From: Gammaproteobacteria bacterium
GTDB lineage: Bacteria; Pseudomonadota; Gammaproteobacteria; Burkholderiales; Gallionellaceae
NCBI GenBank assembly: GCA_018814405.1
Contig: JAHIZO010000007.1
Span: forward strand, 400,299 to 464,298
Reading direction: 5' to 3'
Length of the DNA: 64,000 bases
Position 1 is the first letter of the stretch. Every line of letters begins with the position of its first letter. The position numbers and the translations under genes were made by a program. This document shows, piece after piece, positions 44,322 to 54,315 of the stretch. The notes under the pieces were generated by a model. The model did no database searches, had not been told where the DNA came from, and saw nothing but the letters and a program-made list of their open reading frames with translations.

Positions 44322-45109
44322 TGCCGTTGATCAAGAGTGTTCAAGGAGTTGGGCATCGTGTCGTGGATTCGATATGGCGGCTGGGCGTTGCGGCGCGTTT
44401 TCTGTCGATGACGCTGTTGCAATCCGGCATGAGTTTCCGGCGTTTCCATCTCATCGTGAAGGAGATGTTCTCCAGTGGTGTGATGTCGCTCATCATCATA
44501 GGCGTGGCGGGCTTGTTCGTGGGTATGGTGTTGGGTTTGCAAGGATTCGAAACACTGAAGCGCTATGGCTCCGAATCTGCTCTGGGTTCGCTGGTCGCGC
44601 TGTCGCTGGTGCGTGAACTGGGGCCGGTGTTAGCGGCGTTGTTGTTCGCCAGCCGCGCTGGCTCGGCGATGACAGCCGAGATCGGTCTGATGAAAGCGAC
44701 CGAACAGATCTCCGCCATGGAGATGATGGCGGTCAGCCCTATCGCCCGTGTGGTAGCGCCGCGTTTCTGGGCGGGCGTGATCTCCATGCCTTTGCTGGCG
44801 GCACTGTTCTCTGCCATGGGCGTGTTCGGCGGTTATGTGGTCGGGGTGGTGATGATCGGCGTGGACGAAGGATCGTTCTGGTCGCAGATGCAGGCATCGG
44901 TGGATTTTCGCGATGACATCATCAACGGCGTCATCAAGAGTTTCGTATTCGGTGTGGCGGTCACAGTGATCGCCTTGTTCGAGGGTTTCGATGCGCCGCC
45001 GACGGCGGAAGGCGTATCAGGCGCGACCACGCGCACAGTGGTGGAATCATCTTTGGCGATCTTGATGCTTGATTTCATCTTGACCGCATTCATGTTCAGG
45101 GGAGTTTGA
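44321..45109 (+). CDS. mlaE: Phospholipid transport permease MlaE
   Basis: 262 residues, MlaE/YrbE family permease with about five membrane helices: GVAGLFVGMVLGLQGFETL, LVRELGPVLAALLFASRAGSA, TAEIGLMKATEQISAMEMM. It is the membrane part of MlaFEDB. It overlaps mlaD by four bases (ATGA). Confidence 0.97.
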   Translation: MPLIKSVQGVGHRVVDSIWRLGVAARFLSMTLLQSGMSFRRFHLIVKEMFSSGVMSLIIIGVAGLFVGMVLGLQGFETLKRYGSESALGSLVALSLVRELGPVLAALLFASRAGSAMTAEIGLMKATEQISAMEMMAVSPIARVVAPRFWAGVISMPLLAALFSAMGVFGGYVVGVVMIGVDEGSFWSQMQASVDFRDDIINGVIKSFVFGVAVTVIALFEGFDAPPTAEGVSGATTRTVVESSLAILMLDFILTAFMFRGV

Positions 45110-45573
45110 CGATGCAGCGCACGATATTGGATCTGTGGGTAGGGGCTTTCGTGGTGGCGGGTATCGCCGCTTTAGTGGTGTTGGCACTGAAAGTTGGAAA
45201 CTTGAGTACTTACAACGTGTCGGAGACTTACCAGTTGTCCGCGTACTTCACCAACGTTGGCGGCTTGAAGCCGACTGCTTCGGTGCGCAGTGCCGGAGTG
45301 CTGGTGGGGCGGGTGAACAGTATCGTGTTGGATACTGATCGTTACGAAGCCAAGGTGACGATCAGCGTTGACAAACGTTACCAGTTCCCCAAGGACACAT
45401 TTGCCAACATCCTGACTTCGGGTTTGTTGGGCGAGCAGTACATCGGATTGATCCCAGGTGGGGATGAGGAGACGTTGCAGGATGGTGGCGTGTTCAGGAA
45501 GACGCAGTCGGCTATGGTGCTGGAAGACCTGATCGGCAAGTTCCTGTTCAGCCAGGCTGACAGCAAAGAGTAA
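45106..45573 (+). CDS. mlaD: Phospholipid transport MCE protein MlaD
   Basis: 155 residues. One N-terminal membrane helix (LWVGAFVVAGIAALVVLALK) precedes an MCE domain (YQLSAYFTNVGGLKPTASVR, AGVLVGRVNSI, ILTSGLLGEQYIGL). It is a periplasmic hexameric ring that passes phospholipids between MlaE and MlaC. Confidence 0.96.
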   Translation: MTMQRTILDLWVGAFVVAGIAALVVLALKVGNLSTYNVSETYQLSAYFTNVGGLKPTASVRSAGVLVGRVNSIVLDTDRYEAKVTISVDKRYQFPKDTFANILTSGLLGEQYIGLIPGGDEETLQDGGVFRKTQSAMVLEDLIGKFLFSQADSKE

Positions 45574-45594
45574 TCCAGGAGAGAAGGACGCAAC

Positions 45595-46221
45595 ATGAAA
45601 AAGATACTTTTGGTATTGCTGATGGCGACTATGGGCATGTCCGCGTGGGCAGAGGAGGTGAACGCAACGCCCGATGGGTTGATCATGGCTACCGTGCGTG
45701 AAGTGCTCGCAGTCGTGAAGCAGGATAATTCTATCGTGACAGACCAGCCGCGTTTGCAGGCTCTGGTCAACGAGAAGATCCTGCCGCATTTTGACTTTAC
45801 GCGCATGACGCAACTGGCAGTGGGACGTCCGTGGCGCACGGCTACAGCCGAGCAAAAGGAGTCGCTGGTGCGGGAGTTCCGCGCCATGCTGGTGCGTACC
45901 TATACCAAAGTATTCAGCACCTATCCCGATCCGGAAGTTGAAGTTAAATCCGCCAGATTGTTGGACGAGAACGAGGCGACGGTGCGCAGCGTCATTCGCG
46001 TATCGGACGGCCGGGTGGTGACAGTGGACTACGAGATGAGGAAGAAAGAGGGCGACTGGAAGGCATTCGATGTGACCGTAGAGGGCATCAGCATGGTGAC
46101 CAGCTACCGCGGCTCTTTTGCCGACGAGATCAAGCAGGTCGGTATTGATGGATTGATCAAGACGCTGTCCGAAAAGAATCGTGACGCAGGCGATACGGCC
46201 GCGGCTGGAAAAAAGGGATAA
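45595..46221 (+). CDS. mlaC: Periplasmic phospholipid-binding protein MlaC
   Basis: 208 residues. A signal peptide (LLVLLMATMGMSAWAE) precedes a Tol-Tol-Ttg2 domain: ILPHFDFTRMTQLAVGRPW, FRAMLVRTYTKVFSTY, DVTVEGISMVTSYRGSFADE. It shuttles lipids through the periplasm. It overlaps mlaB by one base. Confidence 0.96.
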   Translation: MKKILLVLLMATMGMSAWAEEVNATPDGLIMATVREVLAVVKQDNSIVTDQPRLQALVNEKILPHFDFTRMTQLAVGRPWRTATAEQKESLVREFRAMLVRTYTKVFSTYPDPEVEVKSARLLDENEATVRSVIRVSDGRVVTVDYEMRKKEGDWKAFDVTVEGISMVTSYRGSFADEIKQVGIDGLIKTLSEKNRDAGDTAAAGKKG

Positions 46222-46517
46222 TGGAATTGATACAGTTCGAAGGTGATCGCATGTTGGTATCCGGGCCGCTTACGCTGGAAACGGCAAGAGAAGCGTCGCT
46301 CACTGAAATCCCTGCCGAGCTTAATGTGTCGACCATCGATCTTGGTGGTGTGACTACGGTCGATTCGTTCGCGTTGGGTGTGCTCATGCAGTGGGCACGC
46401 CAGCATAAGGGTAAACTTGATTTCACAAATATTCCGCAAAGCCTGCGCAGCCTCGCAGATCTATACGATGTGTCCGCCATGCTTTCCATCGCGGCTCCCG
46501 AAAACTCCTCTCATTGA
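46221..46517 (+). CDS. mlaB: STAS-domain protein MlaB
   Basis: 98 residues, single STAS domain with VSTIDLGGVTTVDSFALGVL, where the conserved Thr/Ser lie at the helix start. It binds MlaF and is needed for transporter assembly and activity. murA follows six bases later. Confidence 0.92.
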   Translation: MELIQFEGDRMLVSGPLTLETAREASLTEIPAELNVSTIDLGGVTTVDSFALGVLMQWARQHKGKLDFTNIPQSLRSLADLYDVSAMLSIAAPENSSH

Positions 46518-47774
<1,257 letters not shown>

Positions 47775-47824
47775 TCACCTTAATGCAGGCGCTTGCGCCG
47801 TTTGCAACGATAGAAAGTAGAAAT

Positions 47825-48460
47825 ATGATCACCATCGCCTTATCCAAGGGCCGCATCTTCGAAGAGACTCTGCCGCTGCTGGAGGCAGCCGGTATCAAAC
47901 CGCTGGAAGATCCGGAATCCTCGCGCAAACTCATCTTGCCCACCAATCGTGATGATGTACAACTCATCATCGTGCGCGCTTCCGATGTGCCGACCTATGT
48001 GCAATACGGTGCGGCCGATCTGGGCGTGGCGGGCAAGGATGTGCTGAACGAGCATGGCGGAGAAGGGTTGTACCAGCCGCTGGATCTGAACATCGCCAAG
48101 TGCCGCATGATGGTGGCCGTGCAGAACGGTTTCGATTACGAATCGGCAGTCAAACAGGGGGCGCGTCTGCGCGTGGCAACCAAATATGTGAAGACGGCGC
48201 GCGAACACTTCGCCTCCAAGGGCGTGCATGTCGACCTGATCAAGCTGTACGGCTCAATGGAGTTGGCACCGCTGGTCGGATTGTCCGATGCCATCGTCGA
48301 CTTGGTGAGCAGTGGTGCGACCCTGAAAGCCAACGATCTCGTGGCAGTGGAGGATATCGTGCATATCTCTTCGCGCTTGGTGGTGAATCAGGCCTCGCTG
48401 AAACTCAAGCGCGCGACCATCCAGCCCATGCTGGATGCTTTTGCCGGAGCGATCAAATGA
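47825..48460 (+). CDS. hisG: ATP phosphoribosyltransferase, short form
   Basis: 211 residues from ATG 47825 ([20 protein letters not shown]). Motifs include [14 protein letters not shown] and the PRPP loop [18 protein letters not shown]. It lacks the C-terminal ACT-like regulatory domain, so it belongs to the short family that needs HisZ as regulatory partner; hisZ is not in the window. First enzyme of histidine synthesis. It overlaps hisD by four bases. Confidence 0.96.
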   Translation: MITIALSKGRIFEETLPLLEAAGIKPLEDPESSRKLILPTNRDDVQLIIVRASDVPTYVQYGAADLGVAGKDVLNEHGGEGLYQPLDLNIAKCRMMVAVQNGFDYESAVKQGARLRVATKYVKTAREHFASKGVHVDLIKLYGSMELAPLVGLSDAIVDLVSSGATLKANDLVAVEDIVHISSRLVVNQASLKLKRATIQPMLDAFAGAIK

Positions 48461-49755
48461 ACATCACACGACTCTCTACCCAGCAAGTCGATTTCGATGC
48501 GCGTCTGAGTGCGCTGCTGGCCTTCGAAGAGACAGCCGACGAGAAGCTGGAAGCGACCGTCGCAGCCATCCTTGCCGATGTGAAGAAGCGTGGTGACGAT
48601 GCCGTGCTGGAATACACGCGCAAGTTTGACCGTCTGCCATTGGCCGATGCGGCTGCGATGGAATTGTCGAAGTCCGAACTGAAAGCGGCATTTGATGGTT
48701 TGCCTGCCGAGCAGAGAATAGCGCTGGAGCAAGCTGCGCAACGCGTCACTTCCTATCACCAGAAGCAGGTGCAGCCTTCCTGGAGTTATGAGGATGAAGA
48801 CGGCACCTTGCTCGGCCAGCAAGTCACGCCGCTGGATCGCGTCGGTCTGTATGTGCCGGGCGGCAAGGCGGCCTATCCTTCTTCTGTCTTGATGAATGCA
48901 TTGCCCGCCAAGGTGGCCGGCGTGTCTGAACTCATCATGGTTGTGCCGACACCGGATGGCACAAAGAACCAGTTGGTGTTGGCTGCTGCACATCTATGTG
49001 GAGTGGATCGCGTGTTCACTATCGGTGGCGCACAGGCGGTGGCGGCACTCGCTTATGGCACAGCCAGCATCCCCAAGGTGGACAAGATCGTCGGCCCCGG
49101 CAACGCCTATGTCGCTTCCGCCAAGCGCCGCGTGTTCGGTGCTTGCGGTATCGACATGATCGCGGGACCTTCAGAGATATTGGTGATCTGTGATGGACAG
49201 ACTAACCCTGACTGGGTGGCGATGGATCTGTTCTCGCAGGCCGAGCACGATGAGCTGGCGCAAGCCATCCTGCTGTCGCCGGATGCGGCCTTCATCGAAG
49301 CAGTGGCTGCCAGTGCCGACAAGCTGTTGGAACAGATGCCGCGCAAGGACATCATCAAGACTGCGCTGGAGAATCGCGGTGCATTGATCCATGTGGCTGA
49401 TATGGATGAAGCCTGCGCGATCTCCAACCGTATCGCACCGGAACACTTGGAGATGTCGGTGGCAGATCCGCAGTCTTGGTTGCCCAAGCTCAAGCATGCT
49501 GGGGCCATCTTCATGGGGCGCTACACCTCGGAATCGCTGGGCGACTACTGTGCCGGTCCGAATCACGTTCTGCCAACATCGGGAACGGCGCGTTTTTCTT
49601 CGCCGCTGGGGGTCTATGACTTCCAGAAACGCAGCAGCCTGATCCAGGTTTCGGCGGCCGGGGCGCAGAAATTGGGGGCAATCGCCTCTACGCTTGCGTT
49701 TGGCGAGGGTTTGCAGGCACACGCCCAGTCTGCGCTGTACCGGAAAAACGGTTAA
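48457..49755 (+). CDS. hisD: Histidinol dehydrogenase
   Basis: 432 residues from ATG 48457, overlapping the hisG stop (ATGA). Motifs: [78 protein letters not shown] and [16 protein letters not shown] zinc enzyme that oxidises histidinol to histidine. The other his genes do not follow; ribosomal protein genes do. Confidence 0.97.
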   Translation: MNITRLSTQQVDFDARLSALLAFEETADEKLEATVAAILADVKKRGDDAVLEYTRKFDRLPLADAAAMELSKSELKAAFDGLPAEQRIALEQAAQRVTSYHQKQVQPSWSYEDEDGTLLGQQVTPLDRVGLYVPGGKAAYPSSVLMNALPAKVAGVSELIMVVPTPDGTKNQLVLAAAHLCGVDRVFTIGGAQAVAALAYGTASIPKVDKIVGPGNAYVASAKRRVFGACGIDMIAGPSEILVICDGQTNPDWVAMDLFSQAEHDELAQAILLSPDAAFIEAVAASADKLLEQMPRKDIIKTALENRGALIHVADMDEACAISNRIAPEHLEMSVADPQSWLPKLKHAGAIFMGRYTSESLGDYCAGPNHVLPTSGTARFSSPLGVYDFQKRSSLIQVSAAGAQKLGAIASTLAFGEGLQAHAQSALYRKNG

Positions 49756-49764
49756 AACTTTCGG

Positions 49765-49793
49765 TTGTGTGTTCTGCTCTGTTTGGGTAGAAT
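49765..49793 (+). promoter_or_regulatory. Promoter of rpmB-rpmG
   Basis: TTGTGT (49765-49770) and TAGAAT (49788-49793) are separated by 17 bases, 36 bases before the rpmB ATG. The -10 context GGTAGAATCCGCGCC matches that of mlaF. Confidence 0.65.
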
Positions 49794-49829
49794 CCGCGCC
49801 TCATTTTTGCAATTGGTCTGGAGTCAGTC

Positions 49830-50066
49830 ATGGCACGCGTATGTCAAGTAACGGGAAAAGCCCCAATGTCGGGCAACAATGTTTCCCACGCACACAACAA
49901 AACCAAGCGTCGTTTCTTGCCGAATCTGCAACGTCGTCGTTTGTGGGTTGAATCGGAAAACCGTTGGGTGTCTTTGCGCCTGACTAATGCTGCATTGCGC
50001 ACCATCGACAAGAACGGCATCGAAGCCGTACTGTTCGAAATGCGTGCTCGCGGCGAGAAGGTATAA
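49830..50066 (+). CDS. rpmB: 50S ribosomal protein L28
   Basis: 78 residues. It opens [20 protein letters not shown] and contains [20 protein letters not shown], typical of L28. Normally paired with rpmG, as here. Full length. Confidence 0.98.
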   Translation: MARVCQVTGKAPMSGNNVSHAHNKTKRRFLPNLQRRRLWVESENRWVSLRLTNAALRTIDKNGIEAVLFEMRARGEKV

Positions 50067-50077
50067 GGAGACGCACC

Positions 50078-50248
50078 ATGGCATCTAAAGGCGGACGCGA
50101 AAAAATCAAACTGGAATCCTCTGCTGGTACAGGGCATTTCTACACGACTAACAAGAACAAGCGCACTACTCCACAAAAGCTCGAATTCATGAAGTTCGAC
50201 CCAGTGGCACGTAAGCATGTCGCATACAAGGAAACCAAGCTGAAGTGA
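50078..50248 (+). CDS. rpmG: 50S ribosomal protein L33
   Basis: 56 residues: [20 protein letters not shown], followed by the FYTTNKNKR core and a tail ending YKETKLK. It has no zinc-binding cysteines, so it is the zinc-free form. An AAGGAG ribosome site precedes it, 11 bases after rpmB, and a terminator follows. Confidence 0.98.
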   Translation: MASKGGREKIKLESSAGTGHFYTTNKNKRTTPQKLEFMKFDPVARKHVAYKETKLK

Positions 50249-50276
50249 TTCGGTTAAGTTTCGGCAGACAATAAAG

Positions 50277-50304
50277 AACCCGCAGCGATGCGGGTTTTCT
50301 TTTT
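50277..50304 (+). terminator. Terminator of rpmB-rpmG
   Basis: AACCCGCA pairs with TGCGGGTT around a GCGA loop, followed by TTCTTTTT; 28 bases after the rpmG stop. Confidence 0.92.
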
Positions 50305-50309
50305 GGAGA

Positions 50310-50684
50310 TTAACTTCGTCGTCTGCCGAGACTCGGCAATCCGCCCGACATGAAGGGGCCACGAACGGGATATGGGTTCTCAGGTAAGGTGGATTTCCTC
50401 TCCGGTTCTTTCATTTCATGGAGCCTTCTTCTATCGAGAGGGCGTTCAACTATTTTTTTGAGAGTGTTTCTTAGTACTAGCTGTCTCAACTCTTGAGATT
50501 TATTTTGTTCTTTACGAATACGAACCAGCGCTTCTCGCGGCGATATTCTGAGTTTTGTGGCTAGCAATCTTGCTTGGCGTCTCAGTTTGACAGGTACGCT
50601 ATCAGTACCGAAATCCTCAATTGATAATTGGCGAAGTTGTTCCTTATTCAGTGATGAAGTGGTTTTGATTTTTGTGTCACCCAC
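50310..50684 (-). CDS. Hypothetical basic protein
   Basis: 124 residues from a GTG at 50684, nine bases after the upstream stop, with no good ribosome site; translational coupling is possible. The protein is rich in Lys/Arg (LRRQARLLATKLRISPREAL, RPLDRRRLHEMKEPERKS) and helical, with a Pro/Gly-rich tail. Not recognised. Its codons are more A/T-rich than those of the neighbours, which may mean recent acquisition or a weakly expressed gene. It ends just beyond the rpmG terminator. It could be spurious. Confidence 0.5.
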   Translation of the reverse strand: MGDTKIKTTSSLNKEQLRQLSIEDFGTDSVPVKLRRQARLLATKLRISPREALVRIRKEQNKSQELRQLVLRNTLKKIVERPLDRRRLHEMKEPERKSTLPENPYPVRGPFMSGGLPSLGRRRS

Positions 50685-50693
50685 AATGCATGC

Positions 50694-51041
50694 CTAAGCA
50701 ATCACCCAGTCTTGCGCTTCGCTGTAGTCGCCGAATGCGCGGATGTCTGCATCCACGAACAAGCGTGACAACCACGCTTGCCAAGTCAGCCACTGGTCAT
50801 CGGTGACGACGGCAATCCTATTGAAATCGTGATTGTGTTCATGGCTGAAGAACTTGATCTCTTCCCAGGCCACATCTGTGGTGTAAGAGAGCATGCCGCG
50901 CAGATCGAAAATCAGGTTCAGGCCGGAGCCACTTTTGAGTTTGTAAAGCGCGTGTTGTTCGAACTGCTTGAAGTCGGCCAGTGTGAATTCGCCCATGACG
51001 GCGATGTTGACCAGATTGTTGCTGTCAGCGATGGTGATCAT
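50694..51041 (-). CDS. STAS/SpoIIAA-like protein
   Basis: 115 residues from ATG 51041, which overlaps the permease stop by four bases and has AGGA upstream. GEFTLADFKQFEQHALYKL, LNLIFDLRGMLSYTTDVAWE and FNRIAVVTDDQWLTWQAWLS match the SpoIIAA-like (DUF3478) family, a lipocalin/STAS-like fold of unknown role often linked to membrane transport. Confidence 0.82.
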   Translation of the reverse strand: MITIADSNNLVNIAVMGEFTLADFKQFEQHALYKLKSGSGLNLIFDLRGMLSYTTDVAWEEIKFFSHEHNHDFNRIAVVTDDQWLTWQAWLSRLFVDADIRAFGDYSEAQDWVIA

Positions 51042-51889
51042 GTTTTTTCCTGGATCTTTGGGGACAGTTTCAAGCTTAACACACCGCTGGTGATGATGAG
51101 CGCCATGCCTATCCATGCTTCGACAGTTAGATGCTCATGCCAGAAAAGCAAGCCGAAAAGTGCGGAGAATATGATGGTGGTGTAAGCCAAGCTGCCCACA
51201 ACCAGCGTCTGACCGGTGCGGTAAGCGCGTGTCATGAACAGCTGCGCGAAGGTGGCGGAAGCACCAATGGCTATCAGCAGCGGCAGGTCGGATAATGAGA
51301 CTGCATGCAGTGTGTCGCCGAGTATCCACATCGCGCTGGCGAGTGTGGCGATCAGGTTGAAATAGAACACGACGCGCATCCCGGGCTCACCCAACTTGCC
51401 GAGGTGGCGCACATTCATCAATGCGACACCTGCGAGTAAGCCAGAAGTGAGGCCCAGCAGACCATCCCAGAATTGCTCCTGTTCCAGCGTGGGTTGTAGC
51501 AGTAGCACCACGCCGGCGAAGCCGATCGCCAGTGAAATACTCACCGGAAAATGGAACTTCTCTTTCAGTACCAATACCGTCAGTAGTGAAAGGAACAGCG
51601 AAGAGGTGTAGTTCAAGGTGATGGCGGTCGCCAGCGGCAATGTGGTGATGCAGTGGAAGAACAGCAGCATGGCGACCGTGCCGGATAAGCCGCGCCATAG
51701 ATGTGTGCGCCAATGAAAGGTGGAGAGTTTGGTGCGCGAGCGGTGCAGCATCGCGTACACAATGATCAGGCCGAAGAAGGAGCGGTAGAAGACCAGTTCG
51801 CCGCTAGAGAAGTGAGGCGCGCCCAGCTTGACGAGCGCGCCCATGCAGGCGAAGAGTAGTGCGGCTACCAGCATCCATAGTGAGCCCAC
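51038..51889 (-). CDS. DMT-superfamily (EamA) permease
   Basis: 283 residues with about ten membrane helices in two EamA repeats: [37 protein letters not shown], then [19 protein letters not shown]. The family exports amino acids, nucleotides or metabolites; the substrate cannot be told. It starts four bases after the Rieske oxygenase stop and may share its transcript. Confidence 0.88.
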   Translation of the reverse strand: MGSLWMLVAALLFACMGALVKLGAPHFSSGELVFYRSFFGLIIVYAMLHRSRTKLSTFHWRTHLWRGLSGTVAMLLFFHCITTLPLATAITLNYTSSLFLSLLTVLVLKEKFHFPVSISLAIGFAGVVLLLQPTLEQEQFWDGLLGLTSGLLAGVALMNVRHLGKLGEPGMRVVFYFNLIATLASAMWILGDTLHAVSLSDLPLLIAIGASATFAQLFMTRAYRTGQTLVVGSLAYTTIIFSALFGLLFWHEHLTVEAWIGMALIITSGVLSLKLSPKIQEKT

Positions 51890-51893
51890 GTCT

Positions 51894-53000
51894 TTATTTC
51901 AAATGCGGCTCAAGATTGCGCCGCAGGAACTCGTGAAAGTGCAGCATGCCGTCCTCGGTCGGGGACTGGTAAGGGCCTTGTTCTTCGATACCTTGTTTGT
52001 ACAGGGCGCGTCGTCCCTGGTGCATACGCAGACAGATGAAATCATCTTCGACCGCAGTCTCACGATAGGCCTGCTTTTCAGCTTCGATGTAGTCGCGTTC
52101 AAACAGCACGATGTCTTCCGGATAGTAGAACTCGACGATGTTGGTGCAGGCATCCGTGCCGCGTGGCACGACGGTGCTGACGACCAGTGTGTTCGGATAC
52201 CACTCGACTGTGATATTGGGGTAATAGGTGAGCCAGATCGCGCCGTACTTGGGGAGTTCGCCGTTGTTATAGCGCAGCACCTGCTGTGCCCATTTGGCAT
52301 AAGTCGGACTGCCGGACTTCTTCAATGCATGGTTGAGCCCCACGGTCTGCACGCTGAACTGCTCGCCGAAAGTCCATTGCAGGTCGTCGCAGTCGACGAA
52401 TTGGCCTAGGCCGGGATGGAACGGCACAACGTGATAGTCCTCCTGATACACCTCGATGAAGGTCTTCCAGTTGAAGTTGTATTCATCGATCTCGACACGG
52501 TCCAGCATGTAACCGGAGAAGTCGATCTCTTTGAATGCGGGCATGTTGGCCAAGTCTTTAGCGACATCGCGCTTGCCGGCGAACAGCAGGCCGTTCCAAT
52601 TCTGCAGCGGCGTCTTGTTCAGATGCAGGCAGGGGTTGTTGGGGAATTGCGGTGCGCCGATCAACTCGCCGTCGGTCTTGTATGTCCAGCGATGAAGCGG
52701 GCATACGATGTTCTTCGCGGTGCCGCGACCTTCCAGCATGGTGGCCTGGCGATGGCGGCAGATATTTGAGAGCAACTCTACGCCGCCTTCGTTGCGTACC
52801 AGCATCTTCGCTTTATCCATCCACTCGATCACGTGATAGTCGCCCAGATTCGGAACCATCAATTCGTGGCCTACATATTGCGGCCCGGTGTCGAGTAACA
52901 CGCGTTGTTCCAACTCCAATATCGTTGGATCGAAATACCAGCTCAACGGAGGTTGGGCGGAGACGGGATTGAACTGTTGCAGCTTTGCTATTTCGGACAT
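51894..53000 (-). CDS. Rieske non-heme iron oxygenase, alpha subunit
   Basis: 368 residues from ATG 53000. The Rieske 2Fe-2S ligands are Cys81, His83, Cys100 and His103 (CRHRQATMLEG... CPLHRWTY). The catalytic iron motif is in YQEDYHVVPFHPG, and a C-terminal SRPBCC fold follows. It is a ring-hydroxylating or demethylating oxygenase of unknown substrate. No beta subunit is adjacent; the flavin reductase at 4325-5344 could be an electron donor, but that is a guess. Single-gene versions of this type are common in autotrophic betaproteobacteria. Confidence 0.88.
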   Translation of the reverse strand: MSEIAKLQQFNPVSAQPPLSWYFDPTILELEQRVLLDTGPQYVGHELMVPNLGDYHVIEWMDKAKMLVRNEGGVELLSNICRHRQATMLEGRGTAKNIVCPLHRWTYKTDGELIGAPQFPNNPCLHLNKTPLQNWNGLLFAGKRDVAKDLANMPAFKEIDFSGYMLDRVEIDEYNFNWKTFIEVYQEDYHVVPFHPGLGQFVDCDDLQWTFGEQFSVQTVGLNHALKKSGSPTYAKWAQQVLRYNNGELPKYGAIWLTYYPNITVEWYPNTLVVSTVVPRGTDACTNIVEFYYPEDIVLFERDYIEAEKQAYRETAVEDDFICLRMHQGRRALYKQGIEEQGPYQSPTEDGMLHFHEFLRRNLEPHLK

Positions 53001-53188
53001 ACCCACATTCCTATGTGAATACGAGGAATCTGACAATGCTCACAGAGCATGTGCCTATTGATTCCCGGACGTTTAAAGGGTCGGGGATTGTCCTAGAAAA
53101 ACAGGGGGTGGGCAACAAAAATTGGCCGCACTGTATAGGCTTGGGTAAAATGCCGCCCCTACGCGAAACAATGCACATAGGAATGATG

Positions 53189-53422
53189 ATGGCGACAAAG
53201 TCTGAAAAGAAGCCGAGTTTCGAGACGGCCATGGCCGATCTGGAACAACTCGTGGCAGATATGGAATCAGGCAAGCTGTCTCTTGAGGACTCACTGGCCG
53301 CCTACAAGCGCGGCGCGGAACTGATGTCATATTGCCGTACGCGACTGGAAGAAGCGCAGCAACAGGTGCGCGTGCTGGAAGATAGCGTGCTGAAGGATTT
53401 CAACGCAGGTGACGGGAACTGA
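53189..53422 (+). CDS. xseB: Exodeoxyribonuclease VII small subunit
   Basis: 77 residues. Three ATGs stand in a row (53183, 53186, 53189); the last is preferred since AGGA at 53179-53182 then lies six bases away. FETAMADLEQLVADMESGKL and SLEDSLAAYKRGAELMSYC are the family signature. It partners XseA (not in the window). It overlaps ispA by one base; xseB-ispA-dxs is a classic cluster. Confidence 0.96.
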   Translation: MATKSEKKPSFETAMADLEQLVADMESGKLSLEDSLAAYKRGAELMSYCRTRLEEAQQQVRVLEDSVLKDFNAGDGN

Positions 53423-54315
53423 TGGCGGCCGATTTCACTGCATGGGTATCCACCCATCAATCCCTATTTGAAGAAGTATTGAAGCGGCTGCTGCCGCAGG
53501 CCGAAGTGATGCCGCAACGTTTGCACAGCGCTATGCGCTACAGCGTGCTCGATGGTGGCAAGCGTGTGCGCCCATTGCTGGCTTATGCCGCGGGTGAATT
53601 GGCGGGTGCGACTGCCGAACGAGTAGAGATCGCCGCTGCCGCAGTCGAACTCATTCATGCCTATTCGTTGGTACACGACGACATGCCCTGCATGGACGAC
53701 GATGTGCTGCGACGCGGCAAACCGACCTGCCATGTCGAGTACGACGAAGCCACTGCGCTATTAGTGGGCGATGCGCTGCAAAGTCTGTCCTTCCAACTGC
53801 TGTCAGAACATCAACTGAACGACGATGCTACCAAGCAACTGCAGATGGTGAAGCTGCTGGCGGTTGCATCCGGCTCGCGCGGTATGGCAGGCGGACAGGC
53901 GATCGATCTGGCCAGTGTGGGCAAGCAATTGTCGCTGCCCGAACTGGAACAGATGCATATACATAAGACTGGCGCGTTGATTCGCGCCGCCATCCTGCTG
54001 GGTGCTTATTGCGGAAATAAATTGAGCGATGCGCAACTCGAACGGCTGGATCACTTCGGCAAACTGATCGGTCTGGCCTTCCAAGTGGTGGACGATGTAC
54101 TGGATTGCGAAGCGGACACTGCTACGCTGGGCAAGACTGCCGGCAAGGATGCAGATAACGACAAACCGACCTATGTCAGCCTGCTCGGTCTGGCAGGCGC
54201 CAAAGAGATGGCGCAACGTCTGCATCACGAAGCACTGGAAACATTGGGCGAATTCGGAGAGGCTGCATTAAGACTGCGTGAGCTGGCCGACTTCATCGTG
54301 TTGAGAAAGTTCTGA
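53422..54315 (+). CDS. ispA: Farnesyl diphosphate synthase
   Basis: 297 residues. The first aspartate-rich motif is in [15 protein letters not shown], the second in [28 protein letters not shown] is also present. It makes C15 farnesyl diphosphate for ubiquinone and undecaprenyl phosphate. It overlaps dxs by one base. Confidence 0.96.
   Translation: MAADFTAWVSTHQSLFEEVLKRLLPQAEVMPQRLHSAMRYSVLDGGKRVRPLLAYAAGELAGATAERVEIAAAAVELIHAYSLVHDDMPCMDDDVLRRGKPTCHVEYDEATALLVGDALQSLSFQLLSEHQLNDDATKQLQMVKLLAVASGSRGMAGGQAIDLASVGKQLSLPELEQMHIHKTGALIRAAILLGAYCGNKLSDAQLERLDHFGKLIGLAFQVVDDVLDCEADTATLGKTAGKDADNDKPTYVSLLGLAGAKEMAQRLHHEALETLGEFGEAALRLRELADFIVLRKF

Noticed and set aside
52985-53188. N-terminal extension of XseB up to 52985
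   Set aside because: Those residues resemble no XseB and overlap the divergent oxygenase start; three ATGs with a ribosome site at 53183-53189 explain the real start.
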